A DNA stretch of 64,000 nt from the NCBI RefSeq assembly GCF_002812045.1, contig NZ_NPEG01000001.1, positions 248,001-312,000 on the forward strand. The letters run 5' to 3'. This stretch comes from Leptospira haakeii (GTDB taxonomy: Bacteria > Spirochaetota > Leptospiria > Leptospirales > Leptospiraceae). This document shows positions 1 to 8,690 of this stretch, piece by piece (positions within the stretch are counted from its first letter, which is position 1; each line of letters begins with the position of its first letter). The position numbers and the translations under genes were made by a program. The notes below the pieces were generated by a model. The model saw nothing but the letters and a program-made list of their open reading frames with translations, did no database searches and was not told the DNA's origin.

Positions 1-1311
1 GGGGTTAGAGTAGAAGGCCCGATTCCCTCCGTTCCCAAATCTATCTCCGGCAAATAACGGATCCAAAAATGCGAATGGTCCAGGTAGATCTGCATACCAA
101 AATAATAATGTTAGATCTCCCTTTCCTTCTCCATTCTCTTTATATAATGCGGCCTTTTCCATAGGAAGGATTTTGATCTTCAATCCTAACTCTTTTAGGT
201 TTTGGACAATAGCAGCACCATTTGCCTGATTCTCCTCGTCTCCCCTCATCCTAAATTCCAAGTCTCTTTCTAAAATTTTAGGATAACAAACCGACTTGGA
301 TAGAAGTTCTTTGGCTTTCGAGAGATCATAAGGATAAATTTCTTCGGAAGAAGTCCAGGTATCAGAAAGTGATTTTGGGAACGGGCCTACGGAAACTTCT
401 CCTTTTCCTTCTAATAAGACCCGGATGATTGTACGTTTATCCACGGAATAATTTAATGCTTTTCTAAAGTTCTTATCGAAGCAAGGTTCCTTTGCATTGA
501 TCGCAATGTATTGTACTCCTCCTCCTTTCCGAACAGAGATATGATCTTCCTTTACTAACGAGTTTTTGAGAAGAAAAACAGGCAATTTCATCAGATCCAA
601 TTCGTCTTTGAAATATAAATACAATCCTGTACTTGCTTGAGGAAGAACTCTAAACAGAATTTCAGAACCCAAATCGTTCGGATGATTAGCAACTAATCTA
701 AGATGATTATTCCTTTTCCATTCTGCTAATTTAAAATCGCCGCAAACCAATTCAGCTGGACCACAATAAATCCATGCCTGAGGTAAAGAAAGTTTTTCTA
801 AAGTTTCTCTGAGACCCCCTTCGAAATATATTTCCAAACTGGAATCAGAGAAAACTTTTCCACCTTTCAAAAAAGAATATGTGCTCCTTCTTGGACCTGG
901 AGTATTTCTTAATCTTTCTAATGATCCAAGAACTGTTTGAGCGCTTACATTCGATTTCGAATCTGTGTGAAGTTCCAAGATCAATCTTCTGATCTTGGAT
1001 GACGGACCTTCTGCCAGCTTATATGATTTTACTAAAGAAGGAAGAATTGTACCTTCTCCATTGATTTCAAAAAGTCTAGGGTAGATATATTTTAGAACAA
1101 TTCTGGAAGATAAGTCGGTAGATCTGATCGGGTCCAAAGAGATTGGATCAGAAGCTAGTGAAAATACCAGTTTTTCGGGACTTCTCTCCGCTTTTCCACA
1201 ATCATAAAAAAGAAGGGACAAAAGAAGGAAAGCCAGAGAAAAGGTAAGAGTCGGTTTCGGTCCGACCTGAAACCGGGAAGAGACCGAGTCTAGAAATCTA
1301 GGATAAAACAT
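1..1311 (-). CDS. Oligopeptide-type ABC transporter solute-binding lipoprotein (family 5), C-terminus cut off by window
   Basis: Translating the minus strand from an ATG at 1311 gives an open frame of 437 codons that runs off the left edge. The N-terminus has a hydrophobic stretch ending in LLFYDC, a relaxed spirochaetal lipobox with Cys38 as the predicted lipidated residue. The mature part begins with SDPISLDPIRSTD, the usual opening of family 5 (DppA/OppA-like) binding proteins, and later contains YADLPGPFAFLDPLF, typical of the C-terminal lobe. It should be an outer- or inner-leaflet-anchored periplasmic protein that captures peptides or nickel-like ligands for an ABC importer; the ligand cannot be deduced. 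It diverges from msbA with only 9 bases between start codons, so the promoters must overlap the opposite coding regions or lie elsewhere. The family assignment is firm; the ligand is unknown. Confidence 0.85.
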   Translation of the reverse strand, partial: MFYPRFLDSVSSRFQVGPKPTLTFSLAFLLLSLLFYDCGKAERSPEKLVFSLASDPISLDPIRSTDLSSRIVLKYIYPRLFEINGEGTILPSLVKSYKLAEGPSSKIRRLILELHTDSKSNVSAQTVLGSLERLRNTPGPRRSTYSFLKGGKVFSDSSLEIYFEGGLRETLEKLSLPQAWIYCGPAELVCGDFKLAEWKRNNHLRLVANHPNDLGSEILFRVLPQASTGLYLYFKDELDLMKLPVFLLKNSLVKEDHISVRKGGGVQYIAINAKEPCFDKNFRKALNYSVDKRTIIRVLLEGKGEVSVGPFPKSLSDTWTSSEEIYPYDLSKAKELLSKSVCYPKILERDLEFRMRGDEENQANGAAIVQNLKELGLKIKILPMEKAALYKENGEGKGDLTLLFWYADLPGPFAFLDPLFAGDRFGNGGNRAFYSNP

Positions 1312-1320
1312 TCCGGACCT

Positions 1321-3204
1321 ATGAACGTCTATAGACGCCTCTTGGGGTATTCCTTCAAGTATAAATACAGATTAATCACCGGGGTCGTACTATCCTTTTT
1401 TGTATCCATACTCAATGGAGCCTCTCTCACTAGCGTTATCCCAATTTTCAACGCGATCGGAAAAGGTGGAAAAGCCGACTTTCAAATTTCACTCACCAAA
1501 AAAGAAGGTATCGCATTAAAAGATAGGGAAGAAGGAAAAGAATTAGAAGCGATCCAAAAGGTAGAAGCCCTGGTCGCAGATATAAAGATCAAGACCAACT
1601 TTTATCTAACCACTCTTCCTAAAGATCAGCTAGTTTTAATTTTTTGTTTATTCATATTTCCGATCTATCTAGCAAAACTTTTATTCTTAACAGGTGCAGT
1701 GTATTGTATTAACTCGGGCGGTTATTTAGCGGTCCGAGATTTACGATTAGAACTTTATTCTAAGGCGCAAGAACTTCCTTTGAATCATTTCGTACAAGAG
1801 AAGACTGGGATCTTTATGAGCCGCATCGTAAACGATGTAGAAGTTTTGGCCAAACTGATCAGCTCGGATCTGAAAGATGCCGTGGTGGATTTTTTCTATA
1901 TCATCACACATTTGCTTATTCTTCTCTTCTTAAGTTGGGAAATGTTCATCGCGGTTTTAGTCGTAGTCCCTTTGATCATGGGACCGGTAACTTCTTTCGC
2001 AGATAGGATCCGAAAAGCGACTCGTAATCAGCAAGAAAGATTGTCTGCGTTAAACGGACATTTACAAGAAGTGATCTCAGGTATCCGAGTCATCCGTGCA
2101 TTCTCAATGGAAAAAACGGAAGCAGGAAGATTTTGGGAGATCAATAATGATCTTTCGGACAAAACATTCAAAGGACATTTCTATCATCAGATTGGTCCTT
2201 CTTTAGTAGAACTTTCTAGCTCCATAGTTGCCGTAATATTTTTAGCTTTCGGTGCTTATTTGATCGAACTAGAAAAATTGACCTTAGGTCATTTTATGAT
2301 CTTCTTCTTAACTTTGGTATTTTTAACCAGACCATTCAAGCAAATGGGAATGTTATCCAACTCCATCCAAAGTGCGGTCGCTGCCGGGACCAGAGTTTTT
2401 GAAATGTTGGATAGTGAGACGGATGTAAAAAATCCTCCGAACCCTATTTTTCCTAAAAGACTTTCTAAAGAATTAAAATTCGATTCAGTAGGCTATACTT
2501 ATCCTGGAGCAAAAAGTCCCGCCTTATCCGACTTAAATCTTTCTATTCAAAAAGGATCCACAGTTGCGTTAGTCGGGTCTTCCGGTGCAGGAAAATCAAC
2601 ATTGGTGGATCTTATACCAAGATTGATCGATCCAAGTGAAGGTATCATTACTTGGGATGGAACAGATCTCAGAAATTTAGATTTGGCGTCTTTGCGTAAA
2701 AAAATCTCCATCGTCAACCAGCAAGTATTCTTATTCAACGGAAGTATCCGAGAGAATATCTGCTACGGAACAGAAAACGTTACGGAAGAAAGGATGAGAG
2801 AAGTTTCGGAACTTGCATTTGCAACTGACTTCATTCTATCTTTCGAAGATGGTTTCGATACAGTAGTGGGAGAAAGAGGTGTGATGTTGTCCGGCGGACA
2901 AAGACAAAGGATTTCCATTGCAAGAGCACTATTGAATAATCCTGAAATTTTGATCTTAGATGAGGCAACTTCCGCTTTAGATACAGAATCGGAAAGAGTA
3001 GTTCAACAAGCGCTCGAGTCCTTATACAAAAACAGAACTGTTATCATAATCGCTCATAGACTTTCTACCGTTCAGATCGCAGATACTATTTTCACGATGG
3101 AAGGCGGAAAGGTAGTGGAATCAGGATCTCACTCAGAATTGATCCGCCTCGATGGAAAGTATAAGAAATTATACGAAATGCAATTCGCAGAATCTCCGGT
3201 TTAA
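1321..3204 (+). CDS. msbA: MsbA-type lipid A/lipooligosaccharide flippase ABC exporter
   Basis: A half-transporter with six membrane segments followed by an ATPase domain. Visible motifs are Walker A GSSGAGKST at residues 419-427, the LSGGQ signature at 523-527, Walker B ILILDEA just after, and the H-loop in IIIAHRLST. It is expected to flip core-lipid A across the inner membrane using ATP. At 627 residues it is longer than enterobacterial MsbA (about 580). The extra length is a charged, lysine/glutamate-rich segment of roughly 50 residues between the first two membrane helices (about 48-98), predicted to face the periplasm. The next gene, lpxK, starts 9 bases after the stop, the classic msbA-lpxK arrangement, which supports lipid A as substrate over a multidrug role. 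Confidence 0.9.
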   Translation: MNVYRRLLGYSFKYKYRLITGVVLSFFVSILNGASLTSVIPIFNAIGKGGKADFQISLTKKEGIALKDREEGKELEAIQKVEALVADIKIKTNFYLTTLPKDQLVLIFCLFIFPIYLAKLLFLTGAVYCINSGGYLAVRDLRLELYSKAQELPLNHFVQEKTGIFMSRIVNDVEVLAKLISSDLKDAVVDFFYIITHLLILLFLSWEMFIAVLVVVPLIMGPVTSFADRIRKATRNQQERLSALNGHLQEVISGIRVIRAFSMEKTEAGRFWEINNDLSDKTFKGHFYHQIGPSLVELSSSIVAVIFLAFGAYLIELEKLTLGHFMIFFLTLVFLTRPFKQMGMLSNSIQSAVAAGTRVFEMLDSETDVKNPPNPIFPKRLSKELKFDSVGYTYPGAKSPALSDLNLSIQKGSTVALVGSSGAGKSTLVDLIPRLIDPSEGIITWDGTDLRNLDLASLRKKISIVNQQVFLFNGSIRENICYGTENVTEERMREVSELAFATDFILSFEDGFDTVVGERGVMLSGGQRQRISIARALLNNPEILILDEATSALDTESERVVQQALESLYKNRTVIIIAHRLSTVQIADTIFTMEGGKVVESGSHSELIRLDGKYKKLYEMQFAESPV

Positions 3205-3213
3205 GAAAAGAAG

Positions 3214-4257
3214 ATGATCTCTTTTGGAAAGATCCTATTTTTTCCGATCCTATTTTTACTCAGCCTCATCTATAGGATTTTATTTTTTTTAGACAGAAGT
3301 TTTAAGAAAAAAAGGACCTTACCCTCCTCCGTAACGATCAGTGTAGGAAATTTCAGCGTAGGTGGAACGGGCAAAACACCTTTTACTCTTCATCTTTCCA
3401 AATTACTTCATTCTAATTTTCCGAGTATCCCAATCTTAATCTTAAGTAGAGGATACGGTTCTTCCGGAACAGGGACAAGAAGAGTCAGCGAAAATTCTTC
3501 TGCCTCCGAAGTTGGGGATGAACCTCTTCTTTTAAAAAGAAATCTTCCTTTTGCAGAAGTATATGTAGGAAGTAACAGATATAATTCTTATCTGCAATTT
3601 AGATCCGAAAGCAGAATACCAAATGACCAAAAGGTATTTACACTATTGGATGATGGATTCCAACACCATGCCCTAAACAGAGATTTAGATTTAGTTTTAT
3701 TAGATTGTACCAAACTTTCTAAAGCGGAATTTGTTCTTCCTTTAGGTTTATTAAGAGAATCCTACAGTTCAATATCTAGGGCAAATTTTTTAATCGCTTC
3801 TAAGTTTTCGGAAGAATGGGAAGATCTACTTTCTAAATGGGTCCGTAAATATAAACCTTCTCAAACTTTAAAATTTAAATTTTCTCCCGAAAAGTTAATT
3901 CCACTTTCTCCGGGAGCATCCGAAGTTTCCCTTAAAGATCTATCAGGCAGATCAATATTCGGTTTTGCAGGTTTGGGAAATCCAGACTCGTTTTACTCTT
4001 CTTTAAAAGATCAAAATCCATCCCAGTTAAAGACTAAATCCTATCCGGACCATTATTCTTATACAAAAGAAGATCTAACTCATATTTCTGAAAAATCTTC
4101 CGACCAAGATTACATTATCTGCACGGAAAAAGACGGGGTAAAGATCACTTCGCTTATTGAAATGGATCAGAATTTTTCCAAATGGTTTTATCTCAGATTA
4201 GAAACCGTTCTGGAAAATGAATCTGAGTTAGTAAATTCGGTCCGTAGTTTCCTCTAA
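3214..4257 (+). CDS. lpxK: Tetraacyldisaccharide 4'-kinase (lipid A 4'-kinase)
   Basis: LpxK phosphorylates the 4' position of the tetraacyldisaccharide-1-phosphate lipid A precursor at the cytoplasmic face of the inner membrane. The protein has an N-terminal membrane anchor (residues about 5-27), a P-loop in SVGNFSVGGTGKTP (43-56) and the family motif DDGFQHHAL (146-154). The length of 347 residues is normal for the family. The ATG at 3214 follows a purine-rich AAGAAAAGAAG stretch only a few bases after msbA, so the two are probably cotranscribed. No terminator with a strong GC stem follows; only a weak AT-rich inverted repeat is visible near 4265-4290. Confidence 0.95.
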   Translation: MISFGKILFFPILFLLSLIYRILFFLDRSFKKKRTLPSSVTISVGNFSVGGTGKTPFTLHLSKLLHSNFPSIPILILSRGYGSSGTGTRRVSENSSASEVGDEPLLLKRNLPFAEVYVGSNRYNSYLQFRSESRIPNDQKVFTLLDDGFQHHALNRDLDLVLLDCTKLSKAEFVLPLGLLRESYSSISRANFLIASKFSEEWEDLLSKWVRKYKPSQTLKFKFSPEKLIPLSPGASEVSLKDLSGRSIFGFAGLGNPDSFYSSLKDQNPSQLKTKSYPDHYSYTKEDLTHISEKSSDQDYIICTEKDGVKITSLIEMDQNFSKWFYLRLETVLENESELVNSVRSFL

Positions 4258-4400
4258 CCAAACTATAAATACCGCAATGTAGTATTTGTTATACGATAAC
4301 CGCTCTTAGTTTTCGGGCATGTCAATTTATTGCTTGAATCTTACTTTCATCCCGAGGATTCTTTCCCAGAATTCGAAACTGAATGGGACCTAGATAGGAA

Positions 4401-5732
4401 ATGCGAAGACTAAAAGATAGAATCAAAGCGGCAATTTTCTTCGGATGTATGATCTGCTCCCTAACTTCTGTCCATCCAAACGATCAAGTCATCTATATGA
4501 AAGACGGAAGAGTGATCACGGCAGAGATCATTTCCCAAACTGCATTCAAAATGGTGATCAAATTACCTGATGGTTCCACAAAGGAAATTTCAAAACAAGA
4601 TATCAAAAGAGTGGCGTTTAAAGAAGCCAAAACTCCGGAACCTAAGGATAAAACTCCTGTTGGACCTCCTACACCTACTCCCGAAGAAATTACAAAACAG
4701 CAAGAAGAAGATTCTAAAAAACAAGCAGTCTTAGATGAGAAGGCAGAAAAAAGAAAAAAACAGATCGAAGAAGCAAAACGAAATCGTCTAGATATATTCT
4801 TAGGAACGGGATCCGGAACAGTAAACTTCCAAGGAGCGAATTATTACGACAGTGTAATTGCAGTAGGAAGTAGCTTGGGCCAAGACAGCGGTAAATTCGA
4901 AATTCCGACAGAACCAAAACCTAAAAGTGGAAAAGCACATTCTTTAGAGATCAGGTATTCTTGGAACAGATTTGTAGGAGAACTTGGTGCAAGTTCCGCA
5001 ACATCTACCGCAACCCAAAGTATTACCGGAATAGATGGTCCGAGCAGCGGGACATTCCCAAAATTTATCCGTGGAAATTATGATGTTTCCATGAAACACG
5101 CTTATGGAAATTTTTCTTACTCAGTATATCCACATCCTAAATATGATATTCGCCCTGTGATCGGATACCACCAGTTCTGGACGAAAACGGAAAATTCAAA
5201 TTCGCTAACTCTTGGTACAGGAGTAGCACCAATATTTAGTGACCAATATTTCGGAATTGTACCTACTTCCATTGCAGAAGGTTTAAAAGGTTTCTCCTAC
5301 GGAGTCCAATACGATGTAAAATTCGAAAAGTTCGAGATCCGCGCTGGACTTCATATTTTACAAATGAAAGGTTTCGGAACTTACGATCGACAACTGAATG
5401 CTTATGCACCTGTTAGTGGTCAAACCCAAGCAGAAGATATAACTGTGTACAATAAATGGGTCGCAAAAGGAGCGATCATTGATCTGAAATTTTTGTATCC
5501 TTGGAAATACGGGGTCAGCTTCTGGATGGGGCTAAATAGTATGAGTTGGACTTATACAATGTCCGAAACAGCCTTGAGTGTCGGTAACGGAGATTCTTCC
5601 GGAGTGGATCCTCAAAGTTATCCATTAGGAAAATTATTGTTCGAATCTCTTATCGGCCCTGGAGCCCTCAAAGAAACAAAGTCCACCACAATCCAAATTG
5701 GGGCGACCTACTCGTACGACTTTAACAAATAA
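4401..5732 (+). CDS. YMKDG-domain outer-membrane beta-barrel protein, paralogue 1
   Basis: I do not recognise a named family. The protein starts with a signal peptide (residues 1 to about 26), then a compact strand-rich module at 30-74 containing YMKDGR and IKRVAF. A proline-rich piece (76-95) and a short Lys/Glu-rich helix (95-130) lead to a C-terminal region of about 310 residues. That region is rich in alternating aromatic and polar residues (IRYSWNRFVGELG, SVYPHPKYDIRPVIGYHQFW, final YSYDFNK), as in outer-membrane beta-barrels. The following gene has the same order of parts with clear similarity in both the first module and the barrel, so the two arose by tandem duplication. The spacer differs greatly in length between them. 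Barrel topology is inference from pattern; substrate and function are unknown. Confidence 0.7.
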   Translation: MRRLKDRIKAAIFFGCMICSLTSVHPNDQVIYMKDGRVITAEIISQTAFKMVIKLPDGSTKEISKQDIKRVAFKEAKTPEPKDKTPVGPPTPTPEEITKQQEEDSKKQAVLDEKAEKRKKQIEEAKRNRLDIFLGTGSGTVNFQGANYYDSVIAVGSSLGQDSGKFEIPTEPKPKSGKAHSLEIRYSWNRFVGELGASSATSTATQSITGIDGPSSGTFPKFIRGNYDVSMKHAYGNFSYSVYPHPKYDIRPVIGYHQFWTKTENSNSLTLGTGVAPIFSDQYFGIVPTSIAEGLKGFSYGVQYDVKFEKFEIRAGLHILQMKGFGTYDRQLNAYAPVSGQTQAEDITVYNKWVAKGAIIDLKFLYPWKYGVSFWMGLNSMSWTYTMSETALSVGNGDSSGVDPQSYPLGKLLFESLIGPGALKETKSTTIQIGATYSYDFNK

Positions 5733-5751
5733 AATCGTCTAATTCTTCGAA

Positions 5752-7350
5752 ATGTTTTATCTGAAACGAATTTTCGTTTTAAGCCTTGTTGTTCTCATTC
5801 CAATAAATATTTTTTCCGAAACACAATATGTGTATATGAAAGATGGAAGAATTCTCAAGGGTGAAGTTCTTCACCAGAGTGCTGACAAAATCAAATTCAA
5901 GGACGAAGAAGGAAAAGAAGAAGAAATACTGAAACACTCTATCAAAAGAATCATTTTTAAAAATGCCGAGGCAGAATATAAAAGACAAAAGCAGGAAGTA
6001 GAAGCGAGACTAAAGAAAGAGCAGGAAGCTAAATTAAAACGTGAGAGAGAAATCAAAATAAAACGTGAGCGAGAAGCAAAACTAAAACAAGAGCGAGAAG
6101 CTAAGTTTAAACAAGAACAGGAAGCTAAGTTAAAGCAAGAACAGGAAGCCAAGCTTAAACAAGAACAGGAAGCTAAGTTAAAGCAAGAACAGGAAGCTAA
6201 GCTTAAACAAGAACAGGAAGCTAAGCTTAAACAAGAACAGGAAGCTAAGTTTAAACAAGAGCAAGAAGCTAAGTTTAAACAAGAGCAAGAAGCTAAGTTA
6301 AAGCAAGAGCAAGAGCAAGAAAATAAACAAATCGTAACCGAAGAAAAACCTAAATCAGAAACTCAACCTTCGCCGATTGCGGAATTTCATAAACTAGAAA
6401 TCCTTGCAGGCATTGGCAGAAGCCAATATGAAAGTCAGGTCCCGAATTTTCATCGAGGAGTAGAAGGATACGCGACCATATTAGGAGGCAACGGAGGATT
6501 TTTTAATAGTGCTCCCACTCGTAAGGACTCGGACGCAAAAACGATCAATCTCAGATATTCCTGGAAACGTTTCGTAGGAGATATCGGCGGATCACATATG
6601 AATTCCTTGGAATCTACGACTAGCGTAGGATATATAGTCTATCCGGATCTTTCTTCAAATGTGGTGAGCCAAGGAGCATTTACAGCTCAGGCTCCTTTAC
6701 ATACGATCAGCTACAAACAGATAAATGCTCAAATTTCTTATTCGGTATATAAACATTCCCTTTTCGAAATCAGACCTATTTTAGGTTATCATAAAATATG
6801 GCAAACAGGAAAGGATAATTCTACTTACGATATTTCCCCTAAAGATCCGAATAATTCCAACAGTGTGGATTGGGCAATCCGATACGGAACAAGTTTCAGC
6901 GATTATTTAAGCGGTCCGTCAGTCGGTTTCGCAATCGAATCCAAATGGAATGAAAAATGGGAAACTCGCTTTGAATTACAAAGGCAATTTTTACATGGAA
7001 ATTCAATCTATACAAGGGATCAAATAGCGTTTCTCCTTGGGGGAGCATTCGAAAATAGGACCGCAGTTAATAACGAATGGAAAGTGGATGGTTTGAACGT
7101 TTCAGGAAAATTGATCTATCATTGGAAAGATTCTGTCTTCTTCTGGTCCGGATTTCAATATTCAAAATTATCCTATAAAATGGAAAGCTACGGAGGAGAT
7201 CTGAATTTAAGCGGAGATCCGGTTTCTGCTTATGTAACTTCCCTTTTAATCCAATCTTTAACCCAAGGGCTTGCAGGAAATTCCACTGCAAAAGCAATTT
7301 TCATAGGAGCCGGATATTCTTTGGACTTCTCTAAAAAAGAAACTCAGTGA
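5752..7350 (+). CDS. YMKDG-domain outer-membrane protein with 14 octapeptide repeats, paralogue 2
   Basis: Paralogue of the gene ending 19 bases upstream. It has a signal peptide (about 1-22), the YMKDGR module (28-70), then a repetitive Lys/Glu/Gln spacer at residues 78-189 and a C-terminal barrel-like region (about 210-532). Matching segments include INLRYSWKRFVGDIG, FEIRPILGYHKIW and the end YSLDFSKKE. The spacer is fourteen 8-residue units with the consensus KLKQEQEA. Its acidic and basic residues are spaced to form i/i+4 salt bridges, so a long single alpha-helix is likely. If fully helical it could cross much of the periplasm between the N-terminal module and the barrel. The 3' end overlaps the convergent E1-like gene by 7 bases. 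Function is unknown. Confidence 0.7.
   Translation: MFYLKRIFVLSLVVLIPINIFSETQYVYMKDGRILKGEVLHQSADKIKFKDEEGKEEEILKHSIKRIIFKNAEAEYKRQKQEVEARLKKEQEAKLKREREIKIKREREAKLKQEREAKFKQEQEAKLKQEQEAKLKQEQEAKLKQEQEAKLKQEQEAKLKQEQEAKFKQEQEAKFKQEQEAKLKQEQEQENKQIVTEEKPKSETQPSPIAEFHKLEILAGIGRSQYESQVPNFHRGVEGYATILGGNGGFFNSAPTRKDSDAKTINLRYSWKRFVGDIGGSHMNSLESTTSVGYIVYPDLSSNVVSQGAFTAQAPLHTISYKQINAQISYSVYKHSLFEIRPILGYHKIWQTGKDNSTYDISPKDPNNSNSVDWAIRYGTSFSDYLSGPSVGFAIESKWNEKWETRFELQRQFLHGNSIYTRDQIAFLLGGAFENRTAVNNEWKVDGLNVSGKLIYHWKDSVFFWSGFQYSKLSYKMESYGGDLNLSGDPVSAYVTSLLIQSLTQGLAGNSTAKAIFIGAGYSLDFSKKETQ
5983..6318 (+). repeat. In-frame tandem repeat, 14 units of 24 bp
   Basis: Fourteen consecutive 24-base units encode octapeptides. 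The central units (KLKQEQEA or KFKQEQEA) are nearly identical in DNA, differing mostly in Leu/Phe codons, while the first four or five have diverged. The near identity of the central units suggests recent unit-level expansion by slippage or recombination. Because the unit is a multiple of three, copy-number changes keep the frame. It is therefore a candidate variable-number locus. Confidence 0.9.
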
Positions 7351-8105
7351 ATATTCCCGCAGACTATACAATCTTTTCGTCGAATTGTTAAGATAGATCT
7401 AAATTCCATAAACTTAGAATCTACTTGTAAAATTTTACCGAATAAGCCTGATTCTCTCTCGGAATCATTTAATAAAAATTGAATACTTTCGGTGGCTTGG
7501 ATGGTGCCTATCATTCCAGCCATACTACCTATCACTCCTGCATCCGCACAAGAAGGCACATGTTCGGGAGCCGGAGGATTCTCATAAACACATCTAAAAC
7601 AAGCGTCCTTTCCGGGGCGAACTCCCATCACCATTCCTTCAAAACGAAGTACACCTGCTGTGATAAAAGGGATTTTCTCCCTTATACATATATCGTTCGT
7701 CAAAAACTTAGTATCGAAATTATCGGAACCTTCTAAAACCAGATCGGACCCACTTAATAGGTCTTTGGCATTCTCCCTATTAAGTCTAGCATGTACACCC
7801 TCTATATTTATATAAGGATTTAAAGATCTAAGGTTTTCGGAAGAAGCTTCTGATTTGTGTCTTCCTATATCAGAATGTTTGAATATGATTTGTCTTTGTA
7901 GATTTGTAGTTTCGACAATATCGGAGTCTATAATCCGGATATTTCCTATTCCGGCAGCCCCTAAATACAACAAAGCCGGAGATCCAAGACCCCCGGCTCC
8001 GATTACCGTTACTACGGATTTTTTAAGTTTTTCCTGACCGCTACGTTTAACTTCGTTTAGAAGAATATTCCTGGAATAGCGACTCAGTTCCGCCGGACTC
8101 AGCAC
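7344..8105 (-). CDS. moeB: MoeB/ThiF/HesA-family E1-like adenylyltransferase
   Basis: These enzymes adenylate the C-terminal glycine of a ubiquitin-like sulfur carrier (MoaD or ThiS). The sequence has the Rossmann nucleotide motif GAGGLGS (36-42), the acidic end of strand 2 in IIDSDIVETTNLQRQ with the conserved NLQRQ, and two Cys pairs (CFRC and CIVC) that would hold the structural zinc. The length of 253 residues fits MoeB/ThiF without a rhodanese domain. There is no moaD, thiS or other cofactor gene next to it, so the pathway (molybdopterin, thiamine or another sulfur carrier) cannot be decided; the symbol is the closest match rather than proven. The start codon is ATG and the gene converges on the repeat-containing barrel gene. 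Confidence 0.75.
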   Translation of the reverse strand: MLSPAELSRYSRNILLNEVKRSGQEKLKKSVVTVIGAGGLGSPALLYLGAAGIGNIRIIDSDIVETTNLQRQIIFKHSDIGRHKSEASSENLRSLNPYINIEGVHARLNRENAKDLLSGSDLVLEGSDNFDTKFLTNDICIREKIPFITAGVLRFEGMVMGVRPGKDACFRCVYENPPAPEHVPSCADAGVIGSMAGMIGTIQATESIQFLLNDSERESGLFGKILQVDSKFMEFRSILTIRRKDCIVCGNIH

Positions 8106-8114
8106 CGAAAAGGA

Positions 8115-8588
8115 TTAACCCTTCAGCTTTTTAGTGAGAACGTTTAAGAAATCGGAAACAAACTCATCGGATCTACGGTTTTTATCCGCAAACTCAAGAG
8201 CTTCTTTTGCAGCGTCTTCTGCCTTCTCATTTTTAATCACAATGTTCAGGATAGAAACGAGAGCAGTATAAACGATATCTCCATTATCAGAGCTGATCAC
8301 TTTGTTTTTCAAAGCGATTGTAGTATCACCAGCTTCTCCAATTTGGCCCAAAGCAATTCCTGCAGGAACTGCAACTTTAGGATCGTTGGAGCGGTTCAGA
8401 AGATTGATCAGTTCTGGAACTGCTGATTTTTCTTTTTTATTTCCCAAATAAAGTGACGCTTCGATTTTTTCCTGATCGGATCCACTGGAAAGTGCCTTGA
8501 TATGATCTTCCGTACTTTTTTCGGCAGAAACCGAAACTGTAAAGATAAGAGTGGCGAGTATTGCGAGCGTAATGGCGCTTTTTTTCAT
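8115..8588 (-). CDS. Secreted HEAT-repeat protein
   Basis: The preferred start is the ATG at 8588, which is preceded by a strong AGGAGGA ribosome-binding site and opens a good signal peptide (MKKSAITLAIL..., cleavage near VSA-EKS). A longer in-frame extension to 8735 would run into the opposite permease gene and lacks such a site. The 157-residue product has about three HEAT-type helical repeats (SAVPELINLLNRS, VAVPAGIALGQIG). It should be a small periplasmic or surface scaffold for protein contacts. No catalytic residues are apparent. The E1-like gene follows 9 bases downstream, so cotranscription is possible. Confidence 0.75.
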   Translation of the reverse strand: MKKSAITLAILATLIFTVSVSAEKSTEDHIKALSSGSDQEKIEASLYLGNKKEKSAVPELINLLNRSNDPKVAVPAGIALGQIGEAGDTTIALKNKVISSDNGDIVYTALVSILNIVIKNEKAEDAAKEALEFADKNRRSDEFVSDFLNVLTKKLKG

Positions 8589-8690
8589 GATCTCCTCCTG
8601 TAACCGAGGAATCTTCCCTCGGGAGCCAGGATCGTCAACCCAAATAAATGGTTCGTAGGAATCGCTCGACCTTTTGATGATGGATTCGGA

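Noticed and set aside
5871..6152. Minus-strand ORF with repeated Cys/Ser-rich peptides opposite the octapeptide repeat
   Set aside because: It is the reverse-strand image of the repeat array and has no signal, motif or ribosome-binding site; the plus-strand protein has clear domain structure.
5983..6318. CRISPR array
   Set aside because: The 24-base units are contiguous, in frame and without unique spacers; they encode a protein repeat.
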